DNA from: JANXLS01 sp035308565
GTDB taxonomy: Bacteria; Planctomycetota; SZUA-567; H5-PLA8
NCBI GenBank assembly: GCA_035308565.1
Contig: DATGGK010000013.1
Location: 1 to 64,000 of the forward strand
Length of the DNA: 64,000 nucleotides
Direction of reading: 5' to 3'
A program made the translations under genes and the position numbers. Shown here one piece after another: positions 53,277-63,300 of the stretch. A model generated the notes under the pieces. That model was not told the DNA's origin, ran no database searches, and saw only the letters and a list, made by a program, of their open reading frames with translations. How positions within the stretch are numbered: the first letter of the stretch is position 1; the number at the start of each line of letters is the position of its first letter.

Positions 53277-56252
53277 TCACTTCACCGTCCCACTGCCATT
53301 CTTCCCCGTGTACGTCAACTGGAAATCCGCCTGGTAAATGACATCGTCGGTTTCGACGGTTACCCGCATCGTAAAAGTATACGGCGACGTCACCGATCCG
53401 TCGATGCCCAGCCCTTTGAAGACTTGCGCCATGTCGCGAATCGGCACGGCGGGATTGGCCGGATTCGGATGCGTTTTAAGCTTGATTTGCAGCATGCCTT
53501 TCTGCAGATTGATCTTGAACTGTTCCGATTTTTCCAGATCGCTCGCATGCCGATCGACCAGGAACGTTTGCAGCGCCTGCGGGACGGCCTGGCCCGTGTT
53601 CGGGTCGATCAACCCGACGCTCACCGTGTACTGCTTCCCTTCATACACGCCATTGGCGATGGCGTCGCGCGCTTGCTGCGCGGTGCTGACGAGGCTGGTC
53701 ACGATCATCGACGCGTCGAGTTCGCACGCGCTGCTTTTATTGAGATTGACTTTGCCCACCGCTTTGTATGGGAAGACTTGAATCGTCGGCTTGCCGACGG
53801 TGATCGTGATCGTGTTGTTCGGTTTGGCGCTCTTTCCGCCGATGTCAACAATCACCAGCGACGCGGTGTAGCTGCCCACCGTTTTGTACGTGTGCGTAAT
53901 TTCAATTCCGGTGCCGGTCGTGCCGTCGCCAAAATTCCAATTGTAGCTGGCAATGTTCCCGACGCTGCCGGCGGCGGAAAAGGTCACGTCCAGCGGGGCG
54001 GTGCCTTGCGTGGGCGAGGCTTGCGCGAAGGCGATCAGCGGGCGCGACAGAATCGTATTCGAGCAGAACGCGTACGCCTGCGAACCGCCGGGAATGCTGG
54101 TGCCGATGATCTTCACCGTCCACGTGCCGGCGATCGGATTCTGGATGATCGTTTGCTCGATCGGATCGACCGTGTTCGGACCGCTGTTGGTGGCCGCGTT
54201 GGTGGGGTTGTTGGGATCGAGCGAATACGGGAAATGCTGCGTGCCGTTGGGATCGATCAGCAGCAAATCGAGATCGTTGACCAGCGCTTTTGCCGCCGAC
54301 GGATCGCCGGGCGTGTCCATCCAGCACAGCGTTGCTTTGAGATTCTGCGTGTTTGGCGGAATCGTCAGCGCGAAGGATTGCGTGGCTCCATTGTTGACCG
54401 TGCCTTCAACGAACGGCGATGCCCCGCCGCCGCTGCCGGAATCGATCAGATTAATCGCCGCCGACGCATCGACAATGCCGAAGCCGTAAATGTAATCCGG
54501 TCCGGGCTGGCCAAGGTCCGCCGCCGTTTCACACAGCAGCGCTTTCGCCGCCGCGGCCGACGGTTCGCTCCCAAAAACTGTTTTGTAATGCTGAAACACA
54601 AGCGTCGCCACACCCGTGCACGCGGGCGTCGAGAACGATGTGCCCGTATTGCTGATGGTGCCATTGATGCCGGTGTCAAGCGTCACGTTGTCGCCGAACG
54701 CGACCAGATCAGGCTTCACGCGCCCGTCGTTCATCGGCCCGTACTTCGCAAAGAACGCGCTGCCGTCGGCGCTGGGCGGGCCGGCCATCGCCTGAGCCGA
54801 AGACGCTTCAATGCACAGGCCGTTCTTCATGCCCACGAAAAAATCGATGTGCTTGACATTGGCTGCGTCCGATTCTTCGTTGCCGGCGAAGAAGCAGAGC
54901 AGATTGTTGTCGTGAATCGCGCCGTCCCAATTGGCCGAGTCCACTTCGTAATCGCCATAGACGGGGAGTACACCGCCGCCCGGCCCGACTGGGCCGTAGG
55001 AATGGTTGGAGACGCGCGAGCCTTTTTTGGCCGCATCGACGACGTCCGCGGTCGCGAACGCGCCATCCATCAGCGAGTAAATCAGCACCTGGCAATTCGG
55101 CGCGACGCCTTTGGCGGCGGGCTGGTTCACGCCGCTGGAGGCGATCTGTCCGGTGACGGCCGTGGCGTGCTGCGGCACGTCCTGCGTGGTCGTGTCGCCG
55201 TCGTTATCGACAAACGTAACGCGGTTGATGAAATCGACGTGCGATTCCGGCTTGCCGATTTCGCGCACGGCCACCGTCACCCCGGTGCCGTCCAGTTTCG
55301 GTCCAAAATCGCGCACGGGGCCAATGTTCGAACTGGTATCCGTGGTCACGTCGCGCGGCGCGACCGGCGGCGAAATATACTGAATGAACGCCGTGTGATC
55401 GAGCGCCGCCAGCGCCAGCGCTTGATTGGCGCGCGCCGTCACTTCGAACGTCGGTCCCAGCACGCTCGGCGTCTGCGGCGTGACGGTCGCCTGCGCCAAC
55501 CCCGGCGCCGACGCGACCGCCGCTTGCATCGCCGCCGCGCTCACTCCCGGCTGCGCCAGCAGCGTAAAGCGCGCGTCGCCCGCCGGCGTTTGCGCGTAGG
55601 CTGGCGTCTGCTCCAAATAAACCAGCACGTGCAGCTTGTCGCGCGGATCGATCTGCGCGAGCGTCCGCACGAACGGCAAATTCGCCGCCGCCAGCAGATC
55701 GTCTTCCGTGCCGCGCGCCGTCCATGCGTAATTGCTCTTGTACGCGAGCAGTTCAACGCCCGCGGCTTTCAACTGCGCGCGCTGAGCGTCGTCGGGATGC
55801 TGCAGGAATTGCATGTAAACGGTTTTCAAGCCCGCATCTTTCTCCGTGCGCTCGCCAAACAATTCTTTCGCCGCCGCGTCATCCAATCCCAGCGGCAAAA
55901 AATAGCGCGAATTGAGTTGGACCACGTACGCGCGCAGTTTCGGCTCGATCGAATTCAGGAATTTCGCGGAAACGCCGCGCTCGAAAAATCCCTTGCCATC
56001 GAACGCCGCCGAATTAAGCGCATTCCCCCACCGCAAATCTTTCGCAGCGCCGTCCTTCGGAGCGCCGGCTTCCAGCCGGCCCGCTTCACCCGAGCCGCCG
56101 CCCGCTTCCGGCCGTGCCGCGTCACGCACACTTCCGTTATGCGTGGATTGATTTTTCGCGAACCGTTTTGAGAGTCCCGGCGCCAGCGCAATCGCGGCGG
56201 CAGCCAGCACGACCAAAAATACTATTCCGCCTGTCTTACGCCAATGCGCCAT
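53277..56252 (-). CDS. Secreted subtilase (S8) with PKD domain and altered catalytic aspartate
   Basis: The protein has 991 residues with an N-terminal hydrophobic signal. The subtilase fold spans about residues 295-590: E331 in VAVREIGKPESHVDF occupies the usual Asp position, H362 is in QHATAV and S539 in NTGTSFSTP. The Asp is therefore replaced by Glu. A P-domain-like region (about 610-735) and a PKD domain (about 735-805, core NFGDGTTG) follow, then an unassigned C-terminus. Residues near 60 (RLEAGAPKDGAA) derive from a palindromic repeat. Probably an extracellular protease or a modified one. Confidence 0.82.
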   Translation of the reverse strand: MAHWRKTGGIVFLVVLAAAAIALAPGLSKRFAKNQSTHNGSVRDAARPEAGGGSGEAGRLEAGAPKDGAAKDLRWGNALNSAAFDGKGFFERGVSAKFLNSIEPKLRAYVVQLNSRYFLPLGLDDAAAKELFGERTEKDAGLKTVYMQFLQHPDDAQRAQLKAAGVELLAYKSNYAWTARGTEDDLLAAANLPFVRTLAQIDPRDKLHVLVYLEQTPAYAQTPAGDARFTLLAQPGVSAAAMQAAVASAPGLAQATVTPQTPSVLGPTFEVTARANQALALAALDHTAFIQYISPPVAPRDVTTDTSSNIGPVRDFGPKLDGTGVTVAVREIGKPESHVDFINRVTFVDNDGDTTTQDVPQHATAVTGQIASSGVNQPAAKGVAPNCQVLIYSLMDGAFATADVVDAAKKGSRVSNHSYGPVGPGGGVLPVYGDYEVDSANWDGAIHDNNLLCFFAGNEESDAANVKHIDFFVGMKNGLCIEASSAQAMAGPPSADGSAFFAKYGPMNDGRVKPDLVAFGDNVTLDTGINGTISNTGTSFSTPACTGVATLVFQHYKTVFGSEPSAAAAKALLCETAADLGQPGPDYIYGFGIVDASAAINLIDSGSGGGASPFVEGTVNNGATQSFALTIPPNTQNLKATLCWMDTPGDPSAAKALVNDLDLLLIDPNGTQHFPYSLDPNNPTNAATNSGPNTVDPIEQTIIQNPIAGTWTVKIIGTSIPGGSQAYAFCSNTILSRPLIAFAQASPTQGTAPLDVTFSAAGSVGNIASYNWNFGDGTTGTGIEITHTYKTVGSYTASLVIVDIGGKSAKPNNTITITVGKPTIQVFPYKAVGKVNLNKSSACELDASMIVTSLVSTAQQARDAIANGVYEGKQYTVSVGLIDPNTGQAVPQALQTFLVDRHASDLEKSEQFKINLQKGMLQIKLKTHPNPANPAVPIRDMAQVFKGLGIDGSVTSPYTFTMRVTVETDDVIYQADFQLTYTGKNGSGTVK
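56061..56088. repeat. Palindromic GGCTTCCAGC repeat in the S8 protease gene
   Basis: AGCGCCGGCTTCCAGCCGGCCCGCTTC forms a hairpin and is translated in frame (EAGRLEAGAP on the minus strand). Related copies are at 5231-5265 and 49673-49699. Confidence 0.8.
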
Positions 56253-56362
56253 CCGAGAGTCCTTCGTTGCACTAGAGGTGAACAGTCAAAAATAACACCT
56301 GTCACCCTGAATTGCAATTTAGTGACCGCGGATTTGCCGGAAGATTATGCCAAAATTTGGAG

Positions 56363-56389
56363 GGGCGGCACTCCTGCCGCCCTTTTTTT
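56363..56389 (+). terminator. Rho-independent terminator-like hairpin, plus strand
   Basis: GGGCGGCA-CTCC-TGCCGCCC is a perfect 8-bp stem followed by seven T. No plus-strand gene ends just before it, so it may insulate the region or be a repeat copy with a T tail. Confidence 0.6.
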
Positions 56390-56474
56390 AACGAGCCGCG
56401 ACCGCAAGGGAGCGGGGCCGTGGCAATCGCAAATTGTGGTGCAGACGGCCCGCCTGCATCTTCCGCCGCCAACG

Positions 56475-56508
56475 AAAAAAAAACCGGAAACCACTGGGGT
56501 TTCCGGTT
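56475..56508 (-). terminator. Rho-independent terminator, minus strand
   Basis: Perfect 11-bp stem AACCGGAAACC/GGTTTCCGGTT with a five-base loop, followed by nine U on the minus strand. The transcript that ends here would come from the AT-rich region near 56600-56700. The S8 gene starts 220 bases further along the same strand, so it could also be an attenuator. Confidence 0.75.
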
Positions 56509-56680
56509 CTCTTAGACGGTTTGCATGCCCGAACCGTGGGGGGGGTTAAGTCCGGAAGGCACCGTCATCGAGCTTGAGATGTTTTTGTTAATCACTACTG
56601 CTTGCGTTGGACATAGTTACTAATACCACATCTACGGCTTCGCGCAAGCGAAAAAGCAAACTTTTTTTGCTAAAGTCTAA
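56475..56680 (-). ncRNA. Candidate structured RNA or attenuated leader upstream of the S8 gene
   Basis: On the minus strand the stretch 56509-56580 contains GACGGT and ACCGTC (paired), and also ACGGTT with AACCGT, two mutually exclusive stems. TTCCGG there is complementary to CCGGAA of the terminator's 5' arm, which would allow an antiterminator. The strong terminator follows. The start near 56680 is a guess, from the AT-rich stretch. No known riboswitch class was recognised by eye; the plus-strand word GTCCGGAAGG only superficially resembles SRP RNA. Confidence 0.38.
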
Positions 56681-56842
56681 CTAAATAACAGCAAACAAGT
56701 TATGCGCATTATCGGACGTTTCTCTTTCTTTTTTTCGAAAGATTCCGGTGCGAAACTTTAGCGATTTTTTGACAATTCCAGCGGCCTTGCATCCGCACAC
56801 ATTCAAATCTTTGTTTTGCGCAAAGATTTCGTCGCCGTTTCC

Positions 56843-57069
56843 TCAGCCGCGTCAGCGGCGAAACATGAATAGCCGTGGTCGTAGCGCGCTTGCGCGCAAG
56901 GCCACGGTTTCGCGTGCGTACGAATGCAAAGCCGCGTAGCGGCGACACCGAAGATTGCCGCGTTTAGTGCCGCCGCTACGCGGCTTGGGTTGATCGAGCA
57001 CCTCGTTTCCGTGGCCTTGCGGGTACGCTACGACCACGGCTATTCATGTGCCGCCGCTACCGCGGCTGA
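56843..57069. repeat. 227-bp long-palindrome element (MITE-like)
   Basis: The left arm 56843-56907 (from TCAGCCGCGTCAGCGGCG to GGCCACGG) is repeated in inverted form at 57009-57069, with few mismatches over about 60 bases. Inside, AAGCCGCGTAGCGGCG (56929-56944) is inverted at 56971-56986. The whole can fold into one long hairpin. There is no transposase. It is flanked by the dispersed repeat at 57092-57123. Confidence 0.85.
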
Positions 57070-57091
57070 AAGTCATGCGTTGTTCAAAACC

Positions 57092-57123
57092 ATTCGCGAA
57101 GATTCGTGCGATTCGTTGTTCAA
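57092..57123. repeat. Dispersed repeat ATTCGCG-AAG-ATTCG (copy 3)
   Basis: The sequence ATTCGCGAAGATTCGTGCGATTCGTTGTTCAA in form is the third copy, closely matching 46091-46123. It lies upstream of the giant surface-protein gene and directly after the palindromic element. Confidence 0.75.
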
Positions 57124-57329
57124 CTATTCTGCCCCGCCGCGCCAAGTCTTTTGCATGACATTCATGCCACCCAAATCGGCCGCGCGCAGCATTCAGCGCA
57201 CTTTTCCCGTCTTAAGAGAAATAAAGAACCTCAATACTCCTCTGTGGTCATTAACTTATCGTGGACGAAAGTGATTTTTAAGTGTAGACTCCCGTGACGA
57301 TAATTCCGCGCTCATCAAAGGATCAACGC

Positions 57330-60300
57330 ATGACTTTTTCACGCAAATTGAATTTTATCGGTATGACCCTGCTGGCACTCGCCGGTCTATGGGCGGCAAG
57401 CGGCTCCGCAAGGGCGGCGACCACGCCGTTCTACTGGTTCGGCGACCACGACAACAAATGGACCACGACCGGCGGCCCGGCGGGAACGAACTGGTCTTCG
57501 TCCAACGGCTCGAATCAAGACTCCGGCACCATCCCCAGCAGCACCAGCGACGTATTTTTCGTGCTCTTCGGCGCTGGCCCGCTCTCTGGCGGGACGCTGA
57601 CCACCGAACTTGGCGCAGCCTTCTCGATCAACAGCTTGAACTTCACCAGCGATGCAGTCAACCCGGTCGTCATTCAAGACACGTCTGGGAACAACTTCCT
57701 CGTGACCCTCGCAGCGGGAGGGCTGACCAACAATTCTCCCGCGTTGATCACGATCAACAATGGGCTGGTGCTTGGCGCGACTCAAGTGTGGACCAACACC
57801 ACCAGTAACGCGACGATTCTCAACGGCATCATTTCGGGAGCGGGCACAAATAATTTGACGCTCCAAGGCGGCGGCGCGTTCACGTTCAACAACGCCAACT
57901 CTTACACGGGAACGACAGCGCTGGTGGGAAGCGGTACTACGCTAAATCTTGGAACTGCGAACGGCGCGCTCGCCACCCCGAGCATTACACTGGATGGCGG
58001 GACGGTGTTGAATCTCGACAACACCGTAACGAACAACACCAACCGCATTCTCGACACGACGGGCCTCACCTCGAAAGGTGCGACGATCGCGCTTAAAGGC
58101 GGCAGTGCGACTGAAACGGTCGGCACGCTGACGCTCACCACGGGTGCCACGCGCGTGAATGTGGACGCGGGAAGCACATTAACCATCAGCAACAGTTTGG
58201 CGCGCAGCACGGGCGGAACTATAGATTTTTCCAGCACAGGCACTTCGATTGTGACGACGCAGACCAACGGGTTCAATGGAATAATTGGAGGCTACGCGAC
58301 TATTGGTAACATCGGAAGCGTGCAACTAGACGCCAACGGCGGCACCAACGTATTGGACTTCGCAGCCGTGAGCGGCACGCAGCAGATTATCCCGCTCGCA
58401 ACGTATGCCGTGAATGACTTCACCGCCACAACTAATAATACAAAGCTCAACACGTCGGCCACACTCACCGCTGGAAGCACAACGACAATCAATTCGCTTT
58501 ATATGACCGGGGCGGCCAACCTGACACTCGGTACCGTCGGTACTACGACCACCACTCTGGTCGTTGGCAGCGGCGGCATCATTTCAAATCAGGCCACGAT
58601 TACTGAAGGCGGCTCGGGTCCGCAAATTAATTATCCAAGTTTCGCGGAACTGGGCAGCGGCGTGGTCAGTGCATCAGGCGTGGCTGGCGGAGCTAATACA
58701 GGGACAGTTACTACTGGAACGAATGCCGCGCTCAATAACGATCTGGTAGTCACTACGGCAAGCAATCTGCGCATGGATTGCATTATCGCCAACAATGGCA
58801 CGACAGTCGTGAATCTGGTCAAGAATGGCTCCGGGGTCCTCGATCTCAGCGACGGCAACGGCACCGCAGTTACTAACACATATGGCGGGATCACAACGAT
58901 CAACGGCGGTCTTCTTACCATCAAAGGCGACCGCGCGTTCGGCGCGGTTCCCGGTTCAAACACGGCGAACAGTATTACGCTTAACGGCGGCGAAATACGC
59001 ATGTATGCCACATTTACACTTTCGGGAGCGCGCGGCGTAACGGTTGGCCCACAGGGCGGAACGATCAGCTACAACGGCGGCAGCACAACCCATTTCAACC
59101 CCTACCAGATCACCGGCAGCGGTGCGATGACTTTTTCATGCATCCCCAGCTTCAACATTGCGGGTGGTACCAATAAGTGTGCGTTGGAACTCGGATCCCC
59201 CTCCGCCGCGAGCAACTATCAAGGACCGACAACTTTTTTCACTCAAGGATCGACGAATACCGGCATTTGCGCGGTCATATTTTTCCAAAACAGCAATCTG
59301 GTTCCGGATAACTCTGCAGTCACGGTGACGAACAACGACGGGAAGGGAGTGCTCAATCTCTTTGGCCAATCGGACGTTTGGGGATCACTCGCTGGCAACG
59401 GCAATATTTACAACGGAGTCACTACCACATCAAACTTGACCGTGGGTCAAAACAATCTTACAACAATCTATTCCGGAAACCTTGGCACTCCCGGATTAAG
59501 TTGGACCGGGGTCGGAAATACAAGCGTTCCGGGCGGAGATGACGTTACTGCCCCTGCCACGACTTCAAGCAACATAACCCTTACGAAAGTCGGCACCGGC
59601 ACCATGACCATGAGCGGAGTCAATGGTTACACCGGCGCAACGGCAGTCAACGGCGGCGCGCTGCTCATTGGTACGGGAACGACGCAAACCGGCGCGGGCA
59701 GTCTGGCAGTGACTCCCATCACAGTCGGCACCGGCGTTTTGGGCAACTTCGCGTTATTGGGCGGCAACGGCACGGTCAACGGCACGGTCAACATTTCGTC
59801 CACAGGCCACCTTTCGCCGGATATGACGCCCACAACCACGGCTACGTTCACCATCAACAACAACTTAACGCTAACCACCGGCGCGACGCTCGACTTTAAC
59901 TTCGGCGCGCCGGGTGCGCTGGACATCAACAACAACCCGACGGGATTTGGCACCGGCGACGTGGTCAAGGTTACCGGCGCCGGTACACTCACCGAACCCA
60001 ACGGCAACGCGAATCAATCCAGCGCGCCGCTGATCCTCAACGTCACCGGAATAAGCGGATTTGGACTCGCGGCGGGCGCCACGGTTGGCTATTACGATCT
60101 GATCGATCTCAGCGGCAGCACCGCGGCATTCCCCACGCTGTCCGGCACGTTCCTGTTCCAGATCAACGGCAGCACCAGTTTCAACTATGCCGTGCTGCGC
60201 CCCGGCGACGTGGGTTATCCGTCGTTCGCGAGCAAATCCCTTGTCTTGCAAGTCACCAAAGGCAATCCGGCCTTCACCTGGGTCGGCGGCGACGCGACTC

Positions 60301-63300
60301 ATCCTACCTTCTGGGATTTTGTCACCGCCAACTGGACTTCGGCGGGCGCGGGCAATCTCTACGCCGACGCCTCGAACGTCACCTTTGACGACACCGCCAC
60401 CAGCTTCACGGCGAACGCCCAACTTGCGGTGTCGCCGAATTCGATGGTTTTCAGCAATGGATCGTTCGATTACATCGTGGGCGGCTCGCCGATCACCGTC
60501 ACCGGCGCGGCCGGCGTGGCGAAGAGCCAGGGCAAAAATGCGACGATCAACGCCAACGTCAATACGCCGCTCACCGCGATCGCCGCGGGAACGCTGACCA
60601 TCGGCGGCGGAGCGACGTACACGTCCACAACCGCAAACCTCAACGGCGGCACGCTCGCCGTCAATGGAACGTTCACCTCGCCGGCGCTCACGGTCAAAAC
60701 AGGGACAAATCTCAACGTCGCAAACACCGGCGCATTAGGCTCGACGACCGGATTGAGCGTCATCGGCACCGGCACCGCCACGTTCAACAACGCCACCCAA
60801 AGTGTTGTCACGGCAACCGGCACCGGCAACATCGCGCTGACCGGCACAGCGCTCACGATTAATTCGAACAGCCAGTTTGATGGAGCCATCAGCGGCACCG
60901 GCAGCCTCACAGTTGGAGGCGGCACGCTGACCTTGAGCAACGGCGGAAATAGTTACGGCGGCGGCACGACCGTCACTACGGGCACAACGTTGCAACTCAC
61001 CAACACAACCGGCACCGCCACCGGAACTGGTTTGGTGCTCGTGAATAGCGGCGGAACGCTTGCCGGCACGGGCATTATTGGCGGCGCATTGACTGTCAAC
61101 GGCACGCTGAATCCGCACGCCAACACCACCACGGCCGGCCTGCTGACGATCAACAGCAACACGATCATCAACGGCGGCTCGATACTGAATTTCAACTTCG
61201 GCGCGTCCGGCACGAACGACCAACTCTCCGTCGGCGGCAATGCGACTCTCAACGGCAGCATCACCATTAATGTCAATCAATTGGCTGGATTCGGTTCAGG
61301 CAGTTTCACGCTAATTAATGCCACGGGCACGGTGACCAATAACGCGAGCTTTACTTTTAACGGCGTCGGAACGCTGGTTGCCAACGTAAGCACCGGAACC
61401 GGGCACCAGCTCATCGTGACTTTTGCGCCGCCTCAATTGGTCTGGAACGGCTCGACCAGTTCCGATTGGAACATCGCCGCGAATTGGACGCCCGCGCGCA
61501 TTCCGCAGAACAACGACCTCGTGATTCTCACCGGCAGCGGCTTCCAGCCCACTAACTTCAACGTCAACGGCTTGACGCTGGCCGGAATCACCTTCAACAA
61601 CACCACGACCACGCCGATCACTGTCACGGGAACCGGTGGCGTTACCGACGTATCTTTATTGAGCACACCGATCGCTACCCTGAGCGTGAACGCGGCAGCC
61701 GCGCATGTCTTCAATCCAAACATCACCATGCTCTCGCCCGTCACCGCCTCCGCCGTGACAGGCGGAAGCTTGAACGTGGCGGGTGTGATCAACGGAGCCG
61801 CCACGAGTTCGTTCACCGCCGCAGGCCCCGGCACCATTACGCTCTCGAACGGCGCCAATGCTTATGTCGGAAACACAACCGTCAGCGGCGGCACGCTCAG
61901 CATCGCCAGCATCGCCGACGGCGGCGTCCTCAGTCCGCTGGGCGCGGCTTCCCCGGCCCCGGGCAATTTGACGCTGAGCGGCGGCACGCTGCAGTTCACC
62001 GGCGCAACCGGCTCAAGCAACCGCGGCATTACGCTCGTAGGCACGGCCAGCATTATCGATATCGGCGCCAACGCGCTGACCTTGAACGGGCAGCTTGCCG
62101 GCACGGGTTCGTTCACTAAAAACGGCAGCGGCACGCTGACCATGACCAACCCCAGCAGCACTTACGCGAACACGACTGAAAACGCGGGACAGATCGTCGC
62201 CACGGCCGGCGGGGCGCTGGGCACGGGCAACGTGACATTGAACACAGCCAAGCTCGCGCTCAACTTCACGCAGGGCGCGGGAGTGACCAACTTTGGCGGC
62301 ACCGGCACGGGCTGGACCTTGAACGGCGGCGCGACAGTCGCCGCCGACGTCGCCACGCTGACCGACGGCGGCGGCAGCGAAGCGCGCAGCCTCTTTTTCA
62401 ACACGCCTTTCTCCTATGTCAACGGTTTCACCGCCAACTTCATCTATACACCCAGTCCCGCCGGCACCGGCACAGCCGACGGCGTGACCTTCTGCTTGCA
62501 GAACGCGCCGGGCGGCGCCGCCGCTTTGGGTGGCTCGGGCGGCGGCTTGGGTTACACGGGCATCACCAACAGTGCGGCCCTGGAGATCAACATTTTCACC
62601 GGCGCGGCCGGCGGAGTGGGCATCGCGTACGGAACCAATGGCACGATTAACTCCAATACCGCCGTAACGCCGGTGGTGCTGGATTCCGGCGATCCCATTC
62701 AGTTCAAGGTCGTCTACAGTCCGGTGACAAATAATTTCGTGGTCACGCTGACCGACGCGACTGCCGTGACGACAGCCACGATCACGCTCGCCAACGTGAA
62801 TTTGGGCGCCGCGTTGGGAAGCGGCTCGGCATTCATTGGATTCACAGGCGGAACGGGCGGCTCGGTCTCCACGCAAACGATCGGCAGCTTCAGCTTGACG
62901 CAGGGCAATACTCCGGCGTACCCGAACTCGCTGGTCATCAACGGCAATTCAACTGTCGATCTGGCAGTGCCATCGGCGGGCACGGCCTACGCCGTGGGCG
63001 GCTTCAGCATGGGCAGCGCGGCAACGCTGACCGTGACGGCCAACGGCGGCGCCGGCAACAACATCGCCTACGCGCTGGCGGCAAGCGGCAACGGCACGCT
63101 GGCCGGTACCGATTCGATTAATGTGGCAAGCAACGGCACGTCTCTGGGGACCTTGACGCTCGGCGGCATTCTCTCCGACGGCGTCCCCGCCGGGACGCTG
63201 AGCGCGACCGGCCCAGGCGTGATTGCCTTGAGCGGCGCGAACACGTTCACCGGCGGCGTGAACGCCAACGCAGGCTTGGTGCGGCTGGCGAATGCCGCAG

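Noticed and set aside
53205..56171. 988-codon plus-strand open frame opposite the S8 protease
   Set aside because: It is an arginine-rich antisense shadow. The minus-strand frame has subtilase and PKD motifs and a proper signal peptide.
56540..56570. Possible SRP RNA because of GTCCGGAAGG
   Set aside because: The surrounding helix-8 asymmetric loop bases are absent.
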